This document shows, piece by piece, positions 44,521 to 57,079 of a DNA stretch of 64,000 nucleotides; position 1 is the stretch's first letter; each line of letters starts with the position of its first letter. Under the pieces are notes generated by a model that saw nothing but the letters and a program-made list of their open reading frames with translations, did no database searches and was not told the DNA's origin. A program made the position numbers and the translations under genes. This stretch comes from Isoetes taiwanensis (taxonomy: Eukaryota > Streptophyta > Lycopodiopsida > Isoetales > Isoetaceae), in the NCBI GenBank assembly GCA_021234155.1, contig JAJEKV010000001.1, forward strand, positions 29,900,177 through 29,964,176. The letters run 5' to 3'.

Positions 44521-47039
44521 CTTCTTTATACATGCTATAGCGGCATGAAGGAAAACTAAACACATCTTTGCGATGTCTTCTCATTTTGATACAGTTTGCA
44601 AGACAATAGGAAATGCTACACTAGCATACATCAAAAATTTGAAGAGCAAGGGAAGGACAATTGACTCAAAAGTCACTCAAGAGATACAAGAGGTCAAACA
44701 AGCAAAGGAAATGAAAAGTAGAAAAGGCCCCTTGAAAAGAACATTCCATGGTATGTAGCTGTTGTGATCTTGGCATCATTGGCATTTTTGATCCCCTTCT
44801 TACATTTGCTCACCATCCTAAAGTATCGTGAACTTTGATTCCTTGCCCATACACTTCTCAAAAGTCAAACTTGACTTTGAAAGTTCTTCCTAGATCAAAA
44901 ACACACTAGCCATGAAACACCACTTCTCCATCATCCACAAGTTCAAGTGTAACTTGACTTGGTCATAATTCGCTTCGAGAAGTCAATATCTCATTACAAC
45001 TTGACCAAAGTTAAAAAGTTATAAAATTCCTAAAGGGAAGTGCTCAAAGTCAAGTGCACCCTAGGAGATGCTAAAAAGTTGCTCCTACCAAAAGAAATTG
45101 GCTACAAATGAGCATGATAGGTCAAGTCACTTTACACCTCCTTCATGTGCCAAGTCATCATACACATCATCATTCTAGCCATGTCAAACTCCCATGTTCA
45201 GGTAAAAAAATCCGTATCAAAACATCGAACTAGCACCATTGTTGCACATACACCATTTGACACCTCATCACTCCACACTTATCATACACATCATCTCCAT
45301 ATCATTCAAAATCTTTTTGACTAGAAAGAATTTTTCAAGCTCAAGTTAGGTGACCGTCTATATCCCCATACTGCCATGTCATGCCCACAGCCTTGTCATT
45401 TCAAATGCCACATCATCCCTCCTTAGCTTCATTTTTTAAATTCACAAAAAGTTCTCATTTGCAGGAAGAATTCGAATCTCATAGAATGCAAAAAGATTCT
45501 CATAGGAAAAAATTTGAAAAAGGTTCTATTTTGGATATTATGAAAAAGCTGCTCCCTAGGGAATCATGCCATGGGGCTTGGGGGTGCAAAATTTTCCTAT
45601 CTCCCCCAAAGCCTATTTCTCTTTTCCATTGATCTCTCCATGCGTGGAACATGTCCAGAACGTGTGGGGCGGTTAGTGCGGATCCCCGTGGATATTGCAG
45701 CATAATGAGTATAAATAGTGGATTTTCTTTCATATATATCTTGGTGGCAAAACCTAATTGAGCTTTGTGGGATATTTAAGCGAACCCTTATGAACCTAAA
45801 ATCCGGAGCGCGCCAAGATCTGTTTTAATTGACCAAACAAACCCACTAAATCATGACTTAAGCCGTAGGATGCCATGTTTAATGCAGAAATACCTGTGTA
45901 AGCTAAAACCTTGAGAGAATCAAGGGGAAATGATCCGAGAACTCGGAGCGAGCATTTACAAAAGGGGTTTTGGCCGGAGAAAAAGGTCGAGGGGCTTTGA
46001 GGCAAAAGTGATTCACGGCTTTGAAGGGCAGAAGCGATGATCTGAGCTTGATCCCGGAGCCTCCTATGTTCACCTTGATCAGGATTATTGACTTGAGAAT
46101 TCTGCACGGATTACTTGAATGTTCATCTATTTGATTACGTACTTAGAGACCATGAGCTTGGGATATTGCGTGTATCTCTGGTGTTTGAGGATTCAATTGA
46201 AAATCCGATACTTTGCTTATGGTTAATACTGTTTGTATTTGCATTGAAATCTATTCCCCCAAAAAGCTTGATCATCCAGAGGCTAGGTGTGTTGATTTGC
46301 CTGATTATCCAAATATAAATGATGCACTTATTTAGTATAATTCGAGAGAAGGCCAAAAGTTGAGTTCTTGTCAAGCTAACCAATACTATATTGAGTTGAC
46401 ATGTTTAAATCAATTATGGTGCATAACGGGCAGCGAGCACAGAGCAAGCATTTGAGCATCAATCTTGACAAACAAGATATGTTAGCGAGCAAGGTGATGT
46501 TAGACACCACGTGCAACCCTTCACTAGAAAGCCATACCTCTTTCGCAATTGTCCATACCTTCACCGAGTTCTAGGCAAGGAAACCATCCAAAAGAAAAAT
46601 TAGGACCCTTTTTGGCCGAAAGGAAAATTTGGCCCTTGTTGTGCGGTGAATCCTGGCGGTAGAGATTTGGCAAGTCGAGAAAATTCCTTGTCAACTTGTC
46701 GAGTTTCAAATTCTGGCTCTACGCGGGGATATTGACCAAAATTGAATTTGCGGGTGGAGTGATCCAAATTTACCTTTGCCTAGCCTTGTCGGAACCTTTA
46801 CGAGTTTTCGCGGTCAGATTGGTAAAGTGTTGAGCATTTTGAGGAAGTAGAAATTCGCATAAAACTTGAATGGTCATATATTGCGGATTATTTTGTGAGC
46901 GGACTTTTTGTGAGGGAAGCATACTCCCGGTGAAATTAGAGGCATTATTTACGAGAATCTTTGCACTTTCAGTGGTTGCTCAAGCAGCACAGGAGGTTCT
47001 ATCCGCGAGGTTGAAGGTTTTGCAGGGATACCTTCAACA
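44521..47039 (+). repeat. LTR of element B, distal full-length copy
   Basis: About 2.5 kb, matching 11144-13680 end to end with frequent CAG/CTG-centred differences. It ends CAACA and is followed by CATAC (47040-47044), the right TSD of B. Confidence 0.85.
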
Positions 47040-47413
47040 CATACATTTTCTTGTTTTGTGAGATCTCAACATTTACACATTCACCTTTGTACCTCATTCC
47101 CATCACCACCTTACCATATTCATACTCATTCTTACCTTTTTTCACATTTTCTTGTTTTGGCAGAGATCCCAACATTTTATGATACCCTCACCTCATACAC
47201 TCATTTCCATCACCACCTTATCATATTACACACTCATTCTCACCTTTCCTTCACTCACTCACACCCTCACACCACCATATTCACCTCCATTCCATCCCAA
47301 TACTTGCACTTTACCTCTCTTTTCTACCATAATTCTCATTTTAGACACTTTGGTACAAAGTTGAAGACCCACTGTAATTTGAGGGACCAGTCTCATTTCT
47401 TGTTTTGGTGAGA
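47040..47413 (+). other. Right TSD of B and rest of element A 3' UTR
   Basis: CATAC (47040-47044), then the A 3' UTR resumes. From about 47050 to 47340 it is a G-poor tract of CA, CTC and ACC runs. It ends with GAGGGACCAG and TTCTTGTTTTGGTGAGA before the LTR. Confidence 0.75.
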
Positions 47414-49152
47414 TGTTGCCCCAAAGGGCAACATACTAGTGTTAGTTCATATGTTGAAGTTAGGAAGAGGCTAGAATCAAGAAGAACAGTGATCCCAACA
47501 TTGGTGTGAAGGTCAAAGGATATTTATCTTCAGGTCAACTCCCATAAGGAATACGCCGTTTGAGTCAAGGATGCTTATAAGATTTTGGGTAGAAGATTGG
47601 AAGATACTTTTTGAAGATTGGAAGTTAGGTTTGGAGAACCCATGGTAATCTAGAATCTTTTAGTCTGACCATTTGCATCTCCATTCCCTATGCCAGCTAT
47701 GTTTTTGCCTTGATTCCTCAACCCTTCCTTTATCCTATCACTTAAACTCATTTTCTATTTCATATTCCCACCCCATTTTTTGGCCTTTGCCTTTGAAAAG
47801 AAGCCAAAGCCTATTATGGAATATCAAAATCCTAAGTGAATAACTTAGGTATCATTCTAGATACCATAAGGATGCTATGCCGCATTAAGCGAGGCCAGAT
47901 ATGCTCCCAAATTTTTTGGAAGGCATCCTCAAAGATCCCCTAGAAGATTCCCAAAACCCAAGGTTGATTTTCCATTTAAACCGTGAAAATTGATTTTTAA
48001 AAAGGCGAGGAATCTACCGAAATATCCTCAAAAAGATGCTCAGAGATTGGCTCATGAACCCTAAACTTGAAAACGAATGGGCGGAGGCCTCAGGTTTCTG
48101 CTGTATTTCCTCGAATCTTCTCTTCGCCCATAGCTGCCATGAGCCATAATCAAAGCCCTAGATTACGGATTCATAAAATTTGAAAACATAATTGGGGTGA
48201 TCAACACACAACTTTCTGAAGGCCGGGCGCATCAAACCTCAACATTGATACATCTTTGAGCATGATCACGGCGTTATGAAGTATGCAGGTGTTCCGCAGT
48301 TCGATTTGAGAGGTGGTGATATTCTGATTATGATATTATTTGCATGACCTCACGAGATATTTTGATGATTGGTTGCGAGAGTCACGAGACCTCTATTCAT
48401 CTTGTATTACCTTCATATCAATAAAATTGCACCTTAGCGGTGCTTAAAAAGTTGAAAAGTACATCATGATCTTTTAGTATTTTTGCCACACAAAACATTT
48501 TTCTGGTAAGATATTCCATCATTTTTCTTGTATATGACCACTTGCCCTTCTTTTCCCATCATATTTGCACTGTGTGCACAAAAGTTCGAAAAACCATTCC
48601 AAACTCAAGTTACCATTTTGTGCATTACATGCGTCTGATTTTAGATACATTATTCACAAAGCGATTGCCAAAAATAGTTTAATGGTCCAAAATAGTATTA
48701 GATGCATACCCCTCACCTTTGGGACCTATACGCCTTCACCTCGGTTTGGAATCTCTCAAAAATTCCCTCTGCAACTCAAGTTACAAATTTAGATCTGCAA
48801 TGCGTAGTTTTGGTGGTATTGACCAAAAATTGACCCAACTTTGAGATCAGATATCTGCCATTAGAACTTCAGAGACTTGGTGAGATGCTTCTCTCTGTAC
48901 CTATAACTTTTGTACCGTCACCCAATCATTTGACCTTGGAAATCAATCACTGAGTGCTACATCATTTGAGTGGTACCATATTTCTTGAATTGGGAAGGTG
49001 TGATATCTTGTCTTTCAAGCTTTTTCTTTGAGAAATTCTTGTGTGGGCCAAGTCACGCCAGTGATCACGGAGGTTCTAACCCCAACGAGCATAGAATTCA
49101 AGTTGGCTTCTTAACTGTTTGACTCTCTGTAGCCAAGTTGAGGGTCAGCGCA
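47414..49152 (+). repeat. Second LTR of element A
   Basis: About 1739 bp, homologous to 3455-5224; it starts TGTTGCCCC and ends near GGTCAGCGCA where CAACA is expected. It serves as 3' LTR of the first A unit and 5' LTR of the next. Confidence 0.8.
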
Positions 49153-51110
49153 TCTTGGAGAGGTTCTCACAGGGTCTTTGGATTCGAGAACTCATGGCTC
49201 CAAAGCAAAGTTTCCAGCAGAACAAGAACCACTGAAGATATTGGGTGTTTTTGGATCATTGGGAGAAGACTGTACCTTCAAGTTTCTCCAACTAGCTGCT
49301 TCAAACATACCATACCAATTTCGAGGACAGATGTTTACTTGTTCAGCACACTTCTTTTGATTCCATTATGGTGCTAGCAACTTTTTGAGAATATTTGGGT
49401 TATTACAGGAATATGGTTTCAAGAAATGCAAGCTCGAGTTTTGAAAAATGTTTCAAAGAAGAAGTGGCTGGTATGGTTAACTTATGAAGTTAATGGGTAC
49501 CACTTCATGGGATGAACTTCGTCGAAGTTCTGAAGTAGATTTAGTGATTAGATGCTCCAAAGATTTGGTTTAATGAGTTGCAAGGTTTTCTATACATGCG
49601 AGGGAGAAAGTGTGAATGGGGGTACAAAGAAAGGTTTAGCACATTTATGGCTTGGTGTCAAAGAGCACAAGTTACAATCCCAACCCTTTTTGGTTAGCAC
49701 TTTCATCAATGGTTTGGAAAAGAAGACCATATATATATTCAAAGGAAATTTTCGAGATCCAAGGCTGCTGAAGGATTTGATTCTATATGCAAAGTTTTGC
49801 CAAAACCCAGCGATCTAACAATTCTCTCTACTTTGCACGACGGCATCATGTTTCTCACCATAGCCGCTGATCCTTCTTACCTGATGCTCCTTTGAGTGGC
49901 ATTGCATGAATATACTTCCTTCCATTCCGAGTTTATGCCATGCAGAAAGAAAGAAAAATCTAAAGAGGAGGAAGCTAATTCTTAAGTTGCAGGAGGTCAA
50001 ATGGAGACTTATCTAAGGTTCTTTGAAGCTGGGGAATAACCAAACAGGTACGTTTTGAACTCAAATTTTGCCAAGAAGCCGATAAAACTTACCACAGATG
50101 TATTCATTGCAATGGAATTCTCATCCATCAGAAATTTGCCTGACTAGCGGTATTGTCCTAAATACGTAGAAAGGCCACTTTGGAGAATAAATACTGTTTG
50201 TTCTTTTGGCAAAGAAGTTGGCCATCTTGATGTTGGAAGGTGTCTTTGTTAAGGAATATTTTGCTGGCAGGAAAAAGAAAAGACGAGCCTAAACACTCAT
50301 GATATTTGCTGAACCAAGTACCTCCATAAAGATTTGTGGGGCTACAAAAAGTTCTAGATCTGAAGAAGTTATAGTAGATTGCAAACTAGAAGCATGAATG
50401 AAGGTCATGTACATGCACACTGAATCAAGTAGGCATTCCTCTTGCTAGGTCTTCACCACGTGGTGGAATCACCTGCTCAAATCCTTAAGCTCCACCCTCG
50501 GCAAAAATATGGTAAGAAAAGATCAAGACTTTATTAAGTTGATGTTTGCTCAAAATTCCAAAGTAAGTGTGGATCTTTTCATTGCTAAAGATTGCACCTA
50601 GTTATAGAAAAATCTTGCCCAGCAAACTAGTGGTGAGGTATTAAATGCTTGTGTGAATTTTCTGATGCCACTAACCTTGTTCTAGCGAATGAAAGACCTG
50701 GGGCATTCACATGTTCAAGCCTTTTAGGATGTTATACCTTCTCATGTGTGTTGTTACTTGATGGGGATCTCATAAAACATCAGCCATATCACATTATGAA
50801 AAATGTGGTTTGAGGTGGACAGAAAGCTTCTATATTATTAAGATCTTTTTATAATGCTAAGATTACTTCCCTATTGGTGTATGGTAACTAAGATTTTGTT
50901 GCTCTGAGGCATACTTTGGCTGCTTTATTGTAGTAGCTTTTGAAGATATAGGGGATGAATCGGCATCTATGATCTACTTCAAGGAGAAGATGGTTGTAGC
51001 GTGAATTTTGGTAGTCACGGTCTCAAGGGAGATGTACCATCTCAATGGTTCTCAAACTACCACAATTTACAATCAAGATGGCTCCTACATGGCTCGAAGA
51101 GGTAAACTTT
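49153..51110 (+). pseudogene. Second element A unit: gag and protease, scrambled
   Basis: The primer site is damaged. The ATG is at 49194 (MAPKQ in the first codons). Pieces of capsid, zinc knuckles and the DGG protease site can be followed in order at the DNA level against 5266-7210, but single-base indels break every frame. Changes concentrate at CAG/CTG. Confidence 0.75.
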
Positions 51111-54100
51111 ATTAAGGAAATGCTGATTGAAGAACCTTTGGGGTCTTACAGGGATAATACAAGACCAAGGAAATGTAAATGGTTCCTCTTATTATGGAGT
51201 GTGCACTCCCCGGGGAACCAGGACCATCAGGTTCTATGGTTTTGATGGAGTATTTCTAAAAAACTAATGTTGCATCATGCTGTGCTGTTTGAAGGCTCAT
51301 TTATATACAAACTTTTAGCTAAAGTAGAAGAATCTTTCCCAAGTCATCTAATGTGAGAATACATAAAACTTTGATTCTTGAGGTCTTAGGGAGAGCTAAA
51401 GAAAGCTATGGATATTTGCCGCATTTCACATTTGTGATGACTCCCGCAATTGGTTACAGAGAGCCAGTTTTGGGGAGAATTATCAAACAAAAATCACGAG
51501 ATATAGACTCCTAAAAAAGCAAGTAATGGGAGTACTTTCGAGGATTTTTGCTTCATGGGAAATCACTCACATACCAAAAGAGAAAATGTGAAGCCGTGCC
51601 TTATGTAAACTCGTATGCATTTCTTGAAGAGAGCCATTGAAAAGAAGATCTTGATGCTAGTAGAGGCAAAAGCTGCGCTGTCCCTATCTCTTAACCATCA
51701 ATGCATCAGAAGAAAAGGCTGCTTGAGGAGATTACAATCACAAAAAATAGGTAGACCTAGGCCTGTTTGTTTGGAGATTTGATTTCGGAATATCGAGAAT
51801 AGAAAGGGAAAATATACAAATGTTTTTGAGAAAGGAAGGATGTCTTTGCACAGGATTATTACGGGCTGTAGTGGGGTGTACCCAGTTTGTCAAGTTAAAG
51901 AGGATGTAACTTTGTTTTCAAAGGCGAGAAAATTTAATGCCTCATTGATGGGATTAATCAAGGATGATTGGTTAAAATGTTAGATAAATTGTGTGGAAAT
52001 CATAAATCCGAGAATGGGTATCTTGCGTACCTGTAGAAAAAGAGTGGTGGTGCCTTAAGAATGCATTGATTATGAGGATCTCAACAAAGCCACTGTCAAA
52101 AGGGCACATATACTTGCCTTTTTTAGAAGAAATCTTATATGTTGTAGCGGGAAAGGAGATCTATATTTTTTGGATGGATTCTCGAGGATTTAATCAAATT
52201 AGCATTGGGAAGAAGATCGACCAAAGCCTGCTGTTACCTTGGGGAACTTATGCAATGAAAGAATGCCTTTTGGATTAATGAATGCACACCTTACACTTTC
52301 AGAGAGCTATGGATATTTATTTTTTAGACCTATGTCCTGCAAAATTGGCGAGTTTACTTGGATGACCTTTGCTTAGAGATCTCACCTACTGTTTGGAATT
52401 GCTTGCAAAAATATGCTCTTTAATGCGAGACTCTGGAGTCAACCTCAACCCAAAGAAATATATTTTTGCATCAAGGGCAACTTTTGGGGCATGAAGTGTC
52501 CAACAATGTTATACATGTGGCCTGAGAAAAGTTTAAACTCTCATGGTACCCCGAAGTGCAGGCGGTCAAAGTTTTATTATAACTAGTTTTCTTAGGATAT
52601 ATATTCTAATTTTGCTCATTATAAGTCCTATTTCTAAGCCGACAAGGATAGGTGGATTTCTAAATCGAGAGCAAGTATGTCCTATCACATAGTGCTGGTA
52701 CCAAGAGTCTTTTGGGTTACTTATAAAAGTCCATTTGTAGAGGCTATACTTTTTAAAAAGCCTAATTTGGATATACCATTTGAAGTTACATTACCTATCT
52801 AAAGGCCATAGAGTTTTAGCTATTCTGGGACAAGCATACCGAAGCTTTTGCCAGCAAGCGGTGGAGTTCAAGCTGAAGAAAAATACACTAGAATGGAGAA
52901 GAGAGTGTTGCTGCTCTTATATGTTCTCATTGTGTGACCAAGTCACACCGCTATTGAAAGTTACATTCAAGTTTATATGAAACACAAAACCAATGGGTTG
53001 TTATTTGGTGACTACTTCGAACCAAAAGGTGGAGAGTGAACTTTATGGCTTCTAGGCAACGATATTTCCTAGTAAGGAGTTACATCGGTGAGTCCGGTCT
53101 TTATTTACCTTACATTTTCTTTGATCATGAGGATCTGATAGAGGTTGTTGACTTTGTGGATGCCTTGGCTTATTTAGCGGTAGAAAGGCGAGAACCAACA
53201 AGATTGTACGACTACCTATAAAAATTTTCTACAATTCAAGGAGATGCCCTCGGGAGTGACTTGAGCGACCAAAGGAGATTTAAAGAAAAATAGGCAATTT
53301 AAAATGATGATTAATGATGTTCTATGTAAAGTCAGCGAGATGGACTATTCTTTGAGGTGTGTCAATAGAGGCAGATACACTTTCTGAACATTGGAGAAAT
53401 GTATGAAGAAGGGTATATGGAGGCCATTTCTTTGGAGATACTACGCGAAAATTCTCGAGTCAGTTATTATTGGCCTACAATATTTAAGATTGTTATCTTG
53501 CTATAAAATCCACGCTTGAAAGTGTCAAATATTTGTAAAGGATCCTTCTCGGTACGTTTAAATCATCATTTTCTCGGGACCCTTCAAATATAGGATTTGG
53601 TTATGTTAGCCCTAATAACACATACAGGGACAACATCTGACACATTATTGTAGCTCGATTTATTTTACCAGTGATGAAGCAATTCCTTTAGGCATTCAAT
53701 ACTTATTACATAAGCAAAGTTCCTTTATGAGTATATTTTGTTTTGATTTGGTGTTCCTCTACAAATTTGCATTCTGATAGAGGTACTCCTTTGGTCAGTT
53801 GTACTAGCTTGTTGACTATTCTTAGTCAAACATACCAAAAGGCTCTCCTACCATACAAGGTAATTCAAGCTAAAAGCTACTAATAAAGTTTTGAAAAGCA
53901 TGGATGATAATCAAAGGGATTGGCATGTCAAACTGGTGGATGCTCTGTAGACTTTATAAGTCACCATTAAGCGACAACCACTAATACACCACTTTAACGA
54001 GTATATAGCGTGAAGTTGTGTGCTTCCGGTAGAGCTTGAGCTCCCATCTCTAAGGTTAATACAAGTTATGTTTGCCTTTTCCGATATAGCTTGGAAAAGG

Positions 54101-54430
54101 CTGGACACCTTATGCATTTAGAAGAATATATAGGATAGGAAGATGCTAATTTTCTCAAAAAGCGAGATTTAGTTTGCTTTCCTTTAACTCATAAGATACA
54201 AGGGACTTTCAAGAACGGAGAGTTAGTTAGAAATGGAATAAATCAGGGGAAGACTCAGCTAGTAAGTTCAAAATCTTTGGGAAGGGTCCATGAAGGTGCT
54301 GGAACCTCTGAGGCACCCAACTCTTATTAGTTAAAGGAATTAACTTGGGGGTGCCACTTTGATCTATCAACACTATTATTGCTCACTGAAAAGTCTTGGG
54401 ATCAACATGCTTGTCCTTTTTATGCTCTAG
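51111..54430 (+). pseudogene. Second element A unit: RNase H, RT, RNase H remnant, integrase, scrambled
   Basis: Collinear with 7210-10642. Short open pieces keep recognisable words, for example LPFLEEILYVVAGKE (about 52110), LYLPYIFFDHED (about 53100) and the DWHVKLVD region (about 53920). The stop corresponds to 54428-54430. No frame longer than about 80 codons survives. Confidence 0.75.
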
Positions 54431-55350
54431 AACTTGAACAAGTTAGAATTAAAGTTAAATATTAGATAGGTTGAATTTCACTTAGGTCTTAAATTTAGGA
54501 CTAATGTGCTGGTGGTTTATGTTTGCGGATTAGCCAATATGAGGATGAACTATCAAACAACTCAGGACAGGAGTTTTCATTAATTGCCAAGTGTCATTTG
54601 CAGGAGCACCCTTCTTCCATCTTCATTCATCTGTCTCATTTGTGGTTACTGCCTCCATTTTAGCCATGTATTCCTCATTTTATTTCCCTAAATGTGCACT
54701 CATGGCCGAGTTATAAAAGATCAAGATTAACTTGTTTTATGCTGTTTTCCATGACATGTGCATCCTTTCTCCATCTTTATTCATCTGCAAACACATAGAG
54801 TGGTCACGCTATCCCATTTAGACTCCTTATTCTTGTTTTCATTCCCAAAAGCACCGCAATTGACTTACATCATAGCGAGGGGTTGCATTTTTAAGGATCA
54901 AGGGGGCATACATTTTCTTGTTTTGGCGAGATCTCAACATTTACACATTCACCACACCTTGTACCTCCCATTCCCATCACCACCTTACCATATTGTACTC
55001 ATTCTTACCTTTTTTTTTTCACACATTTTCTTGTTTTGGCAGAGATCCCAACATTTCGCATATTCACCTCACCCCATACCATATTCATCACCACCTTTCC
55101 ATCACCACCTTATCATATTCACACACATATTATCATATTCATCTTCATTCTATTTCCATCACCACCTTATCATATTCACACAAATTCTCACCTTTCCTTC
55201 ACTCACTCACACCCTCACACCACCATATTCACCTCCATTCCATCAATACTTGCACGCTCTCTTTCTATCATAATTCTCATTTAGACACTTTGGGTACAAG
55301 TTAGAGATTATATGGGTGAGGGACCAGCCATTTTTCTTGTTTTAGTGAGA
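54431..55350 (+). other. Second element A unit: uninterrupted 3' UTR
   Basis: This is the empty-site copy that shows what A looked like before B inserted: the sequence around 54905 runs GGGGGCATACATTTTC without an insert. The G-poor tract spans about 54940-55280 and is longer than at 47050-47340. It contains repeated 'CCATCACCACCTTACCATATT' type units. Confidence 0.75.
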
Positions 55351-57079
55351 TATGCCCCCCAAGGGCAACTTATACTAGTGTTGGTTCATATTTGGAAGTT
55401 GAGAGGAGGCTAAAGTCGAAGAACTTGGTGATCAACATTTAGTTGTGAAGGTCAAAGGATAATGTTATCTTCAAGGTCAACTCCCATAAGGAATACTTAG
55501 TTTGAGGTCAAGGATGCTAGCCAGATTTTTTTGGGTAAGAAGATTGGAAGATACTTTTGAAGATTGGAAGTTAGAGTTTGGAAGACCCATAGTAATCTAG
55601 AGATCTTTTGCCCCAAGTATTCCCATCTCCATTCCCCTATACATTCTCTCATTTTTGCCTTGATTCCTCAACCTTCCTTTATCCTATCATAAACTCATTT
55701 CTATTTCATATTCCCACCATTTTTGTATTTGCCTTTGAAAAATAAACCCTATTATAGATATCAAAATCCTAGGTGAATAACTTAGGTATCATTCTAGATA
55801 CCATAAGGATGCCTATACATTAGCAAGGCGGATATGCTCCCAAATTTTTGGAAGGCATCCTCAAAGATCCCCTAGAAGATTCCCAAAAGAGCAAAGGTTG
55901 ATTTTTCCATTTTAAACCATTGAAATTTGATTTTTAAAAGGCGGAATCTCGAAATATATATAGAAAGATGCTCGAGATTAGCTCCATGAACCTAAACTTA
56001 GAAAAAACCTTGAATCGGCGGAGGCCTCGGTTCTCCTTAAATTCCTCCAGAATCTTCTCTTCCGTATAGCTACCGCCGAACCCATAATCAAAGCCTAAGA
56101 TTACGGATTCATAAAAATTTGAAAATATAATTGGGGTGATCAACACACAACTTTTAAAGCCCAGGACATGAGAACCTCAACATTGATACATGTTAGACAT
56201 GATCTACGAATGTTTATGAAGTATAAAGGTGTTCCTGCAGTTGATTTGAGAAAATTGGGTGATATTCACCTTCATGATATTTATTTATGACCTCACGAGA
56301 TATTTTGATGATTGATTTATGATCGAGACCTCTATTCATCTTGTATTACCTTCATATTAATAAAATTGCACGCCAAGTGCTTAAAAAGTTATTTGTCATG
56401 ATCTTTTAGTATTTTACTTTACACAAACATTTTTCTGAGTAAGATAATTCCATCATTTTTTCTGCATACTGACCACTTGTCCTTCTTTTCCCATCATATT
56501 TTGCACATGTGCACAAAAAGTTCAAAAATGCATTCAAACTCAAGTTACCATTTTTGCATTACATGCATTTAATTTTAGACTTTTATTTACAAAGCAGTGC
56601 AAAAATAGTTTTAATGTCAGAAATATTATTGATTACATACCCCTCACCTTTGGGACCTATACTTCACCTCGGTTTGGAATCTCTCAAAAATTCCCTCACG
56701 CAACTCAAGTTTGATTTGAGATAAATACTTGTGGTTTTGGTAGTATTATTTAGTGACCCAACTTGAGATGAATATCTACATAGTTAGAACTTCAGAACTT
56801 GGTCAAGATCTTCTCTCTTGCTTGCCCTATAACTTACTACGTACAAATCACAATCATTTGACCTTGGAAATCAATCCACCTATGAGTGCTACACCAATTT
56901 GAGTAGGGTACCATATTCTTGAATTGGGAAGGTATGAATACTTGATATTTCAGCTTTTCTTTGAGAAATTCTTGTGTAGGCCCGATCACCTTAAGTGATC
57001 TTGGAGTTTATAACTAACTTGAGCATAAATTCAAGTTGGCTTCTTATCTTTGAAGCTCTGCTTCGGGTTGAGGTCAACA
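55351..57079 (+). repeat. Third LTR of element A
   Basis: About 1729 bp, starting TATGCCCCCC (altered TGTTGCCCCC) and ending GGTCAACA. Followed by a damaged primer site and a third gag. Confidence 0.8.

Larger units (their letters stand above)
11144..47039 (+). mobile_element. Element B: Tat-like retrotransposon nested in A
   Basis: The 5' LTR is 11144-13680, internal sequence 13681-18337 continues at 40472-41844, and 3' LTR sequence lies at 41845-42055 and 44521-47039. Flanking CATAC duplications define the ends. It is interrupted by element D (TSD ACCTT) in the integrase gene, and its 3' LTR contains an anomalous block of element A sequence (42056-44520). Domain order is the same as in A and C, but the proteins are clearly diverged and the LTR sequence is different, so it is a separate family. 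Stops and frameshifts in gag, protease and RT show it is inactive. Confidence 0.85.
3455..49152 (+). mobile_element. Element A: Tat-like Ty3/gypsy retrotransposon, host of nested B, D and C
   Basis: The 5' LTR is 3455-5224, internal region 5225-11138 is continued at 47045-47413, and a second LTR is at 47414-49152. The gap is filled by element B, flanked by the duplicated target CATAC. Sequence on the two sides of B joins into one 3' UTR, as the uninterrupted copy near 54.9 kb shows. A itself entered a chromovirus RT; the five bases before it are AAGTC. The matching right-hand TSD is not seen because the second LTR runs into another A internal region. A carries gag, protease, RNase H, RT, degenerate RNase H and integrase. 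It is probably inactive: the frame shifts in protease and the integrase glutamate is replaced. Confidence 0.8.
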
